Source: Bacteroidota bacterium
GTDB taxonomy: Bacteria; Bacteroidota; Bacteroidia; B-17B0; Aurantibacillaceae
Length of the DNA stretch: 64,000 bases
Assembly: GCA_013298715.1 (NCBI GenBank)
Contig: JAAFIQ010000014.1
Span: 1 to 64,000 of the forward strand
Direction: 5' to 3'
The position numbers and the translations under genes are program-made. The notes under the pieces were generated by a model that made no database searches, was not told the origin of the DNA, and saw nothing but the letters and a program-made list of their open reading frames with translations. Shown here in pieces: positions 25,758 through 33,727 of the stretch (position 1 is the first letter of the stretch; every line of letters begins with the position of its first letter).

Positions 25758-28700
25758 ATGAGCAAGTATCCCGAATATAAAAAATTAGATTTACCACAAA
25801 TCTCAAAAGAGATTTTAGATTTTTGGAAACAAAACAATACGTTTAATGAATCTATTACCTCTCGCCCTAACGATAAACCTTGGGTGTTTTACGAGGGGCC
25901 GCCTAGCGCCAATGGCATGCCAGGCATACACCACGTTATGGCACGGACTATTAAAGACATTTTCTGTCGCTTTAAAACATTACAAGGTTACCAAGTAAAC
26001 CGCAAGGCAGGTTGGGATACGCACGGCTTGCCAATAGAATTAGGTGTTGAAAAAACATTGGGTATCACGAAAGAAGATATTGGAAATAAAAACTCACCAA
26101 AATACATTAGTGTAGAAGATTACAATAAAGCGTGTCGCAAAGAGGTAATGAAGTATACCGATAAGTGGGAAGAACTTACCGCGCAAATGGGTTATTGGGT
26201 TGATATGGGCGATCCTTACATTACTTATGACAATAAATACATTGAAAGTGTTTGGTATTTACTAAAGGATTTGTATAACAAAAATTTGTTATATAAAGGT
26301 TACACCATACAGCCATACTCACCCGCAGCCGGCACAGGGCTTTCAAGCGCAGAGTTAAATCAACCAGGATGTTATAGAAATGTGAAGGATAGAACAGCGA
26401 CCGTTCAGTTTAAGATTTCAAATTTTAATAGTAAAAACGATAAGCTTAACGCTGAAATCTCAACAATTAAGTCTGAAATTTTTGCATTAGCCTGGACAAC
26501 TACACCTTGGACTTTACCTTCAAACACAGCGCTTGCCGTTGGTAAAGATATTGATTATGTGTTTGTAGAAACCTTTAATCCATTTAGCGGAACTGTTCAA
26601 ACCGTTATATTGGCAAAAGATTTATTGAATAAATATTTTCCTGAAAAAAATGCTGACCTTAATTTCGCAGACTTTAAACTTGGTGATAAAAACATTCCAT
26701 TTAAAATTAGCACAACTTGCAAAGGCTCAGATTTAGCGGGAATTCAATATATACAACTTCTACCATTTGTTCAACTGCAAGAAAAAGCATTTGAAATTTT
26801 GTGTGGCGATTTTGTAACAACTACAGATGGTACAGGAATTGTTCACATTGCTCCTAGCTTTGGTGCAGATGATTACCGTGTTGCCAAAGAAAACGGAATT
26901 GGCGCATTAACCTTAGTTGATAAGCGCGGAAAATTTTTGCCAGAAGTAAAAGACGGTATCTTTTTATTTGGAGAAGAATATGTGAAAGAAGCTTACTTAA
27001 GCGATGAAGAAAAGGAAATCGAATTCAAAAAGCAAAAACAGGTTTTAGAAAAAGAAGGAAAAATAAAAGACCTTAAAGTTTATTTAAGTGTTGACGAACG
27101 CATTGTTTTAAAACTTCAAGAAGAGGGGAAATTATTTAAAAAAGAAACCTACGAACACAGCTACCCCCACTGCTGGCGAACCGATAAACCCGTGTTATAT
27201 TACCCATTGGATAGTTGGTTTGTAAAGGTGGCAGATAATCGCCATAAATTAGTTGAATTAAATAAAAAAATCAATTGGAAGCCAGAAGCCACGGGTACTG
27301 GGCGTTTTGGTAATTGGTTAGAAAATGCCCTAGATTGGAATTTATCGCGCTCGCGCTTTTGGGGCGTGCCTTTACCTATTTGGCGTAGCGAAGATAACAG
27401 CGAACAAATTTGTATTGGAAGTGTAGAAGAATTGCAAAAAGAAATTGAAAATGCAATTGACAAAGGAGTAATGAAATCAAATCCTTTAGCGAAATTTACA
27501 GCTGGCAATTTCGCAGCAGATAACTATAATACATTCGATTTACACAAACCTTACGCCGATGAAATTGCTTTAGAACGAAACGGAAAAACACTTTTCCGCG
27601 AAAGCGATTTAATTGATGTATGGTTTGATAGTGGCGCTATGCCTTATGCACAGTTGCATTATCCATTTGAAAACAAAGAATTAATTGAGAATAGAAAAAA
27701 TTATCCTGCCGATTTTATTGCTGAAGGTGTAGATCAAACACGTGGATGGTTTTATACACTGCACGTAATTGGAGCTTTATGTTTTGATTCTGTTGCTTAT
27801 AAAAACGTTGTGAGCAATGGTTTGGTGCTTGATAAAGTTGGCAACAAAATGAGCAAACGCTTGGGCAATGCCGTTAACCCGTTTGAAACGCTTGATAAAT
27901 ATGGCGCTGATGCCACGCGCTGGTACATGATTGCAAATGCAGCACCTTGGGATAATTTAAAATTTGATACCGAAGGAATTGCAGAAGTACAACGAAAATT
28001 ATTTGGCACACTTTACAACACGTACAATTTTTATGCTATTTATGCTAACGTGGATGGTTTTTTAATTGATGAGCAAAATATAGTACCAGTAGCTAAACGT
28101 GAAGAATTAGATAGATGGATTTTATCTAAATTGCATTCTCTGGTGAAAGATGTGAGCGATTGCTATGAGCAATTTGAACCACACCGTGCAGCACGTTTTA
28201 TTGAAGATTTTGTTGATGAGCATTTAAGCAATTGGTACGTGCGCCTTAGCCGCAGAAGATTTTGGAAAGGTGAAATGAGCGACGATAAAAAAGCCGCTTA
28301 TGAAACATTACACGAATGTTTGATGGTGGTTGGTCAGTTAATGAGCCCAATAGCACCGTTTTTTGCAGAATGGTTATATCAAAATTTAACCAATCCAATA
28401 AAAGAAAAAGCAATTGAAAGTAAAACGCCATTGCAATACAAATCGGTTCATTTAACTTACCTCACAAAATCAGAATCTCAATCCATTAATGGCGAATTAG
28501 AACAACGTATGGAGTTAGCACAAAAAATTTCATCTATGATTTTATCTATTCGCAAAAAGGAGAATATAAAAGTACGCCAACCTTTACAAAAAATTCAAAT
28601 TCCGATACTAAATCCAGAGGTTCAAAAAAATATTGAAGCGGTAAAAGATTTAATTTTAGGTGAAGTAAATGTTAAGGAAATTGAATTTGTTACAGAGGAA

Positions 28701-29246
28701 AAAGTTCAAATTGTAAAAAACTTAAAATTAAATTTTAAAACCTTAGGAAAAAAATGTGGTCAACACATGAAAGCTGTACAAGCATTTGGGCAAGAAAACC
28801 CACAACAAATAATTAAAGGATTAGAAAGTATTGGTAAATTTGAAATTGATGTTTCAGGAACTAAAATTGTTTTAGAGACAGAAGATGTAGAAATTATTCC
28901 AGTGGATATTCCAGGCTGGAAGGTAGCAAATAATGGCCCTTTAACCGTGGCCTTGGATGTTACACTAACCGAAGCGCTTAAAGAGGAAGGACTGGCAAGG
29001 GAGTTGGTAAATCGGATTCAAAATATTCGTAAGGAAAGTGGATTTGAACTTACTGATAAAATTTTAGTAAAAATTAATCAAAATGATTTACTAGATTCTG
29101 CTATAAAAACAAATTTAAGTTATATTTGTAATGAAACTTTAACTGATAATCTACAATTAGTTACTAACTTAGACGCTTCAACTGCTACTCTTATTGAAGT
29201 GGATGAACTAATTAAAACATTAATAAAAATTGATAAATTAAATTGA
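25758..29246 (+). CDS. ileS: Isoleucine--tRNA ligase
   Basis: This cytoplasmic class I aminoacyl-tRNA synthetase charges tRNA-Ile. Motifs are PPSANGMPGIHHVM with the HIGH-type HxxH near residue 55, a CP1 editing domain (WTTTPWTLPSNTALAV; DGTGIVHIAPSFGADD), and KMSKR at about residue 695 (GNKMSKRLGN). The anticodon-binding domain and C-terminal extension follow. The length of 1162 aa fits the longer (eukaryote-like, IleS2-type) forms; no C-terminal zinc-finger cysteines are obvious. It lies 6 bp upstream of the DksA-like gene and probably shares a transcript. Confidence 0.97.
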   Translation: MSKYPEYKKLDLPQISKEILDFWKQNNTFNESITSRPNDKPWVFYEGPPSANGMPGIHHVMARTIKDIFCRFKTLQGYQVNRKAGWDTHGLPIELGVEKTLGITKEDIGNKNSPKYISVEDYNKACRKEVMKYTDKWEELTAQMGYWVDMGDPYITYDNKYIESVWYLLKDLYNKNLLYKGYTIQPYSPAAGTGLSSAELNQPGCYRNVKDRTATVQFKISNFNSKNDKLNAEISTIKSEIFALAWTTTPWTLPSNTALAVGKDIDYVFVETFNPFSGTVQTVILAKDLLNKYFPEKNADLNFADFKLGDKNIPFKISTTCKGSDLAGIQYIQLLPFVQLQEKAFEILCGDFVTTTDGTGIVHIAPSFGADDYRVAKENGIGALTLVDKRGKFLPEVKDGIFLFGEEYVKEAYLSDEEKEIEFKKQKQVLEKEGKIKDLKVYLSVDERIVLKLQEEGKLFKKETYEHSYPHCWRTDKPVLYYPLDSWFVKVADNRHKLVELNKKINWKPEATGTGRFGNWLENALDWNLSRSRFWGVPLPIWRSEDNSEQICIGSVEELQKEIENAIDKGVMKSNPLAKFTAGNFAADNYNTFDLHKPYADEIALERNGKTLFRESDLIDVWFDSGAMPYAQLHYPFENKELIENRKNYPADFIAEGVDQTRGWFYTLHVIGALCFDSVAYKNVVSNGLVLDKVGNKMSKRLGNAVNPFETLDKYGADATRWYMIANAAPWDNLKFDTEGIAEVQRKLFGTLYNTYNFYAIYANVDGFLIDEQNIVPVAKREELDRWILSKLHSLVKDVSDCYEQFEPHRAARFIEDFVDEHLSNWYVRLSRRRFWKGEMSDDKKAAYETLHECLMVVGQLMSPIAPFFAEWLYQNLTNPIKEKAIESKTPLQYKSVHLTYLTKSESQSINGELEQRMELAQKISSMILSIRKKENIKVRQPLQKIQIPILNPEVQKNIEAVKDLILGEVNVKEIEFVTEEKVQIVKNLKLNFKTLGKKCGQHMKAVQAFGQENPQQIIKGLESIGKFEIDVSGTKIVLETEDVEIIPVDIPGWKVANNGPLTVALDVTLTEALKEEGLARELVNRIQNIRKESGFELTDKILVKINQNDLLDSAIKTNLSYICNETLTDNLQLVTNLDASTATLIEVDELIKTLIKIDKLN

Positions 29247-29252
29247 TAGAAC

Positions 29253-30293
29253 ATGGCTAAGAAGAATGATAAGAAAGCAGCTAAAAAAACAAAACCTGCT
29301 GCAAAACCTGTTGCGAAAAAACCTGCTGCAAAACCAGCAAAAAAAGTAACAAAGCCAGTAGCCAAAAAGCCTGTTGCTAAACCAAGCAAACCAGCTGCAA
29401 AGCCAGCTAAAAAAGTTGCGAAGCCAATTGCTAAGCCAGCTGTTAAGAAAAAAGAAGAGCCAAAAAAAGCTGGCAAACCAATTGATGCAATAGCAAAAAA
29501 AGGAAAAGATAAAAAATCTGCAAAATCGGTCAAAGCCAAAAAGGGAAAAGCGACAGACGATGATGACGAGGAAGAAGATATTGAAGAGGAAGAAGAAGAA
29601 GAAGAAGATAGTGATGTTGAGGTAAAAGATGATTATGAAAAAAGTGATGACGATGATGTTGCAGAAGTAGACCTTGATGGCGGTGACTTAGAAGGTGGCA
29701 TGATAGATTTAGAAGGTGGTGCGCCAGAAATTGATGAAGACGATGACGAAATTCCTGAGAAACGCGGACGTGGAAGAAGAAAGAAAAACGATGGAAAATC
29801 AAGCGGCGGAAGCATGGAAGCATACATACGCAACCGACCGTTGCAAATAGATATTAATAAACCACTTATCAAAAAAAGCGCAACTGTTGCCCCTAAACCT
29901 TTTGTAAATACCCAAGATAACCGCTCACGCTATACTGATAAGGAATTACAAGAGTTTAAAGAGTTAATTTTATTCAAGTTAAAAGAAGCTCAAACCGATT
30001 ACGATTTATTAAAACAAACCTTGAGTAATGAAGACGATCATGGAACTGATGATACATCGCCAAGTTTTAAATTATTAGAAGATGGTAGTGATGTTATGAG
30101 TAAAGAAGAAACAGCCCAGTTAGCGCAACGTCAAGAAAAATACATCATCAACCTAAAAAATGCCTTGGTGCGTATAGAAAATAAAACCTATGGTATTTGC
30201 AGAGTTACAGGTAAACTAATACCAAAAGAACGTTTACGCTCTGTACCGCACGCTACGTTGGGGATTGATGCTAAATTAGGTCAAAACAATTAA
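29253..30293 (+). CDS. DksA/TraR-like protein with histone-H1-like and polyacidic N-terminal region
   Basis: The first ~110 residues are a Lys/Ala/Pro repeat tail built from AAKPAKKVxKPVAKK-type units, as in bacterial H1-like proteins. An acidic block follows (about 110-175, runs of E and D). The last ~125 residues are a DksA/TraR-like domain: the coiled coil KELQEFKELILFKLKEAQ, then YGICRVTGKLIPKERLRSVPHAT. The zinc-finger keeps a single Cys, as is usual in Bacteroidota homologues. The domain suggests binding in the RNA polymerase secondary channel, and the tail suggests nucleic-acid binding. It is co-transcribed with ileS. A strong hairpin follows. Confidence 0.85.
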   Translation: MAKKNDKKAAKKTKPAAKPVAKKPAAKPAKKVTKPVAKKPVAKPSKPAAKPAKKVAKPIAKPAVKKKEEPKKAGKPIDAIAKKGKDKKSAKSVKAKKGKATDDDDEEEDIEEEEEEEEDSDVEVKDDYEKSDDDDVAEVDLDGGDLEGGMIDLEGGAPEIDEDDDEIPEKRGRGRRKKNDGKSSGGSMEAYIRNRPLQIDINKPLIKKSATVAPKPFVNTQDNRSRYTDKELQEFKELILFKLKEAQTDYDLLKQTLSNEDDHGTDDTSPSFKLLEDGSDVMSKEETAQLAQRQEKYIINLKNALVRIENKTYGICRVTGKLIPKERLRSVPHATLGIDAKLGQNN

Positions 30294-30301
30294 AATATTT
30301 T

Positions 30302-30351
30302 AGGATAATCAATATTGGTACGTAATAAAATAATCCGATATTGATTATCCT
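30302..30351 (+). terminator. Terminator hairpin after ileS-dksA-like operon
   Basis: A 17-bp stem AGGATAATCAATATTGG / CCGATATTGATTATCCT with one G-T pair and a 16-nt loop lies 8 bp after the stop and is followed by TTTAATTT. The T tract is imperfect but the stem is very strong. Confidence 0.75.
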
Positions 30352-30407
30352 TTAATTTAAACTAGTTTCTTAAATTTTACAGGAGTTAAAAAACTTACAT
30401 CAAAATC

Positions 30408-30632
30408 ATGAACTCCATTTCAAAAACAATATCCTTTTGGTTTGCAATTTTAATGGTATTACTTACCCTTGGGCTGGGCATTGCATTTGTATTTACAGAC
30501 TTAATGAAGGAAACAATGTATGGCAACAAGCGATTAATTTTTATTGCCCTTATGTTTGGTTACGCCATTTATCGCGGATACAGAATTTATCTAACTTTTC
30601 AGCAAAATAAAATAAATGGAGAGAATAATTAA
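30408..30632 (+). CDS. Small two-TM membrane protein
   Basis: This 74-aa protein has two hydrophobic helices (SFWFAILMVLLTLGLGIAFVF and LIFIALMFGYAIYRGYRIYL) and a short polar tail. It precedes and overlaps by 17 bp the PstS-like lipoprotein gene, so the two are translationally coupled. Proteins of this kind commonly precede such genes in Bacteroidota. No function is known. Confidence 0.7.
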   Translation: MNSISKTISFWFAILMVLLTLGLGIAFVFTDLMKETMYGNKRLIFIALMFGYAIYRGYRIYLTFQQNKINGENN

Positions 30633-31575
30633 CTTTTTTCGATTGCCTAAATTTCAAATCAACAGTCTTTTAGTACTAATTTCAATCGTATTTTTTTCAT
30701 GTAGCGATTATTATAAAAATGATTTTAATGATAACACACCAACATCGGGCAAACTAAATGTTTATTACGACGAGGCGCTTCAACTCCATGTAAAATCACA
30801 GACTTATGGGTTTTTGAGCAGATACAAAGGTGCCGAAATTAATTTATATGCTAGTAATAATGACATGGCAGTACAAAAATTATTTACTGATAGTTGTCGT
30901 GCTATAATCATATCACGTCCTTTGAATAAAGAAGAGTTAGCTGCCTTTCGTTCAAAACAAATGAACCCAGAATTTAGTATTGTTGCAAAAAGTGGCGTTG
31001 CTTTAATTACAAATATTAATACACCATTAAGTGCGTTAAATACGCAACAAGTTTATGAGCTCCTCACAAAACCCTTTGTTTGCAAAGATTCTATAAGCAA
31101 CGATACTAAAATTACTGTTTTGCTCGACAATAATAATTCCTCAGTAATGCATTATCTTAAAGATTCTGTATTAAAAGGAACGGCTTTCTCTGCCAACTGC
31201 AACGTTCTAAAGTCTAGTTACGACGCAATAAATTATGTGGCTAAAACCAAAAACACCATTGCTTTTATTGATTTTGCTTGGCTCAGCGATATTGATGATT
31301 CTTTATATAAAGCAAATAAGGATTTGATAAAATACGTTTCGGTAGGTAAAGTTGGTAATGATACGTGTTACGCCCCTAATCAAAGTAGTTTTAAATTAGG
31401 CAAATACCCATACACCACCAGTATTTATATTTACCGCAGCACTGGCGATTTTGCCCTTGCCAAGGGCTTTGAAAGCTTTATTGCCAGCCCTGTTGGTCAA
31501 ACCACTTTTTTAAAACAAGGCTTACTTCCAACAAAACAGCAGGAGCGCGTGATTACTGTTAATTTAGGTCAGTAA
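30616..31575 (+). CDS. PstS-like periplasmic substrate-binding lipoprotein
   Basis: The N-terminus has a hydrophobic segment ending FFSCSDYY, a probable lipoprotein signal. The rest is a type II periplasmic binding protein related to phosphate-binding PstS: GKLNVYYDEALQ, then AIIISRPLNKEE, VALITNINTPLSALNTQQVYELLT, and YTTSIYIYRS. The 319-aa length fits. There are no pst transporter genes nearby, so it may not serve an ABC importer; solitary members in Bacteroidota are known. It overlaps the upstream small membrane-protein gene. Confidence 0.78.
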   Translation: MERIINFFRLPKFQINSLLVLISIVFFSCSDYYKNDFNDNTPTSGKLNVYYDEALQLHVKSQTYGFLSRYKGAEINLYASNNDMAVQKLFTDSCRAIIISRPLNKEELAAFRSKQMNPEFSIVAKSGVALITNINTPLSALNTQQVYELLTKPFVCKDSISNDTKITVLLDNNNSSVMHYLKDSVLKGTAFSANCNVLKSSYDAINYVAKTKNTIAFIDFAWLSDIDDSLYKANKDLIKYVSVGKVGNDTCYAPNQSSFKLGKYPYTTSIYIYRSTGDFALAKGFESFIASPVGQTTFLKQGLLPTKQQERVITVNLGQ

Positions 31576-31736
31576 TAAGTTATTTAACTTTCTTTTGATT
31601 AGTTCCTTGTTGTGTTTAACTGCAATTAGACCGTAGAATTCGAGTTATCTACGAAATCTCTGTCTTATTGCAGGTTATCCTGATTTAGCAAGATTTATGA
31701 TTTCTGACAAAGACTTTTTATGGAAATCCTCACCGC
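31576..31736. other. Intergenic, nothing recognised
   Basis: This sequence lies between the PstS-like gene and MITE copy 3. I found no credible ORF or strong hairpin. Confidence 0.4.
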
Positions 31737-31742
31737 TACTTA

Positions 31743-32002
31743 GGGTTCACTCAAAAACGCAAATGTGTTGATTAACAACAGATTTGAGGCTTAAATCCTT
31801 TTTTATGTGCAAAGCTTTTTGAAATTTTTTGAGAAAATCCGTACACTAAAAAATAGAGTAGCTTTATTCCTTTTGGCTTGATAAAAATTAACTGACTCGT
31901 CGTTAGCTCAGTTCGAAGTATTTATATACATCTTTACTTCGCTGCCCGTGCCCGCCGTAGGCAGGTTGATTCAGTTAATTTTTATACATTTTGAGTGAAC
32001 CC
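31743..32002 (-). mobile_element. MITE-like element, copy 3 (260 bp, inverted)
   Basis: This copy is in the opposite orientation to copies 1 and 2. Termini are GGGTTCACTCAAAA and TTTTGAGTGAACCC, with 6-bp target duplications TACTTA at 31737-31742 and 32003-32008. It carries the same GC-rich insert (31942-31967) and is nearly identical to copy 2 along its whole length. It lies 33 bp past the stop codon of the DUF1653 gene. It has no transposase. Confidence 0.88.
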
Positions 32003-32040
32003 TACTTAATCGCAGACAGTAATTTTTTTGATCTATATGT

Positions 32041-32259
32041 TCAGGGTTTAAGCTTCTCGAACCGTAAAACCTCTTTACCATCAACAACAATTGTTTCGGT
32101 AAACATATTTAATGGCCTTAGCCATAAATTATCGGCTTCACTCATGTATGTTGCTTTATAAACAACTAATTTTTCTAATGTTTCGCTGTGGGTGGCAATA
32201 CCAACTACCTCGTAAATTTTGCCTTTGTAATGTTTATACAAACCCAATTCCACCATCAA
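32041..32259 (-). CDS. DUF1653 domain-containing protein
   Basis: The 72-aa protein is a single DUF1653 domain: GLYKHYKGKIYEVVGIATHSETLEKLVVYKA (read in pieces), then WLRPLNMF. The fold is a small beta barrel and the biochemical function is unknown. Its start lies 3 bp after the end of the metallophosphoesterase gene, so the two form an operon. Confidence 0.88.
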   Translation of the reverse strand: MMVELGLYKHYKGKIYEVVGIATHSETLEKLVVYKATYMSEADNLWLRPLNMFTETIVVDGKEVLRFEKLKP

Positions 32260-32262
32260 ACC

Positions 32263-33510
32263 TTACACGTTTTTTAATTCAATTACCGTAATTTCGGGCC
32301 AAATACCTAGCCTTCCGGGGTAACCCAAAAAGCCCAAACCACGGTTCACATAAAGCATTTGCTCGCCATCTTTGTACAATCCTGCCCAATTTTTATACAA
32401 ATACTTTACCGGACTCCATTTTAAGCCAGGGATTTCGATTCCAAATTGCATCCCGTGTGTATGCCCACTTAACGTTAAATCCACATCCTTATAATCCTTT
32501 ACAACCTGCACATCCCAATGGCTAGGGTCGTGGCTCATCAATATTTTAAAAGGATATTCGCCTGTATCTTTATGTGCTAAATGCATTTTTCCGTAGCGTG
32601 CAAATCCGCCTTTTCCGCCCCAATTCTCAATTCCAAGCAACCCAATTTTTGCACCGTCTTTTTCAATGGCTACATGCTCGTTCATAAGCAAGCGCCATCC
32701 ACAATTACGCTGCACTTCAAGTAACTTATTAAAATTTTGTTGTTTTTGTTCTTTACTTTCCCAGTCAAACCGGTAATCACCATAATCGTGGTTCCCTAAA
32801 ACTGAAAACACGCCGTAAGGGGCTTTTAGTTTTTTATATGTTTCTTCAAAACCCTCCGTTTCTTTTGCTTCGTTGTTTACTAGGTCTCCTGTAAATAAAA
32901 TCAAATCGGGTTTTAGTTGCACTACCATATCAAACGCTTTATCTAATGCATTTGTATTTAAAAAAGAGCCAGTATGTATATCGCTTAGCTGTACAATTCT
33001 AAAACCATTAAATCCTTTCGGTATTTTTTTAGATGAAATAGGCACGTTATGAATCCTGTATTTGTAAGCTCCTCGAATCATTCCATATACAAAACCGGCT
33101 AAAGGAACCACAGTAAACGTAACCGCCAACTGACTCAAAAATTTAATTCGGGGTATTCCGCTCGATTCTTGAGTAACTTGTTCTGGCTGTGCAGTAATTA
33201 AATGTATAATCCATCTGAATAAGCGAATTACATCATCAATTATAAGAAAGCTACAGCCAAGTAATTTACAAATCAATAACATCAATCCAATTGACGATAT
33301 ATATCTAAAGAAATTATTCCATTGCGGCGGTGGGTAAAATAAGGAAACCAAACCTATTGAGATATTAAAAAACGCAAAGCCGTAAGCTGTATACAAAATA
33401 ACTTTTTTTTTGGAATCAGAAAAATCCGATGCAAATAGTTTTATTGCTTGGAAAAAGTACCACTCAACTAATAAAATAAGGAAGAAAAAGAATAAAAAAC
33501 GAAAAAACAT
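32263..33510 (-). CDS. Membrane-anchored metallophosphoesterase (YkuE/calcineurin-like)
   Basis: Three to four membrane helices fill the first ~150 residues, followed by a calcineurin-like phosphoesterase domain. Metal-site motifs are QLSDIHTGSF, LFTGDLVN, GNHDYGD and LSGHTHG, all intact. Proteins of this architecture are thought to act on membrane-related phosphoesters, but the substrate is not established. The gene is divergent from the double Ddl gene and upstream of DUF1653. Confidence 0.9.
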   Translation of the reverse strand: MFFRFLFFFFLILLVEWYFFQAIKLFASDFSDSKKKVILYTAYGFAFFNISIGLVSLFYPPPQWNNFFRYISSIGLMLLICKLLGCSFLIIDDVIRLFRWIIHLITAQPEQVTQESSGIPRIKFLSQLAVTFTVVPLAGFVYGMIRGAYKYRIHNVPISSKKIPKGFNGFRIVQLSDIHTGSFLNTNALDKAFDMVVQLKPDLILFTGDLVNNEAKETEGFEETYKKLKAPYGVFSVLGNHDYGDYRFDWESKEQKQQNFNKLLEVQRNCGWRLLMNEHVAIEKDGAKIGLLGIENWGGKGGFARYGKMHLAHKDTGEYPFKILMSHDPSHWDVQVVKDYKDVDLTLSGHTHGMQFGIEIPGLKWSPVKYLYKNWAGLYKDGEQMLYVNRGLGFLGYPGRLGIWPEITVIELKNV

Positions 33511-33727
33511 AATAGAGTAAAGACTTTAAAATTAGCAATAAAATCGAGGCAACTATTTACAAATCATTGTTAATTAATATCAAATTTTACCAGTGGTACA
33601 AAAGCGCTTTATCTTTACATTTAATGAGGTTAGACGTAGACAGAGAAATAAGTTAAGGATATACTAAACATTAAATAGAAAAATAAAACGAAATTCACTA
33701 CATAAGAATTATAAAACATTTTTTGGT

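Noticed and set aside
29120-29872. Three minus-strand ORFs opposite the DksA-like gene, rich in Phe/Ala/Gly or His/Leu
   Set aside because: They are the antisense of Lys/Ala/Pro and Glu/Asp codon runs in the real gene; low-complexity shadows.
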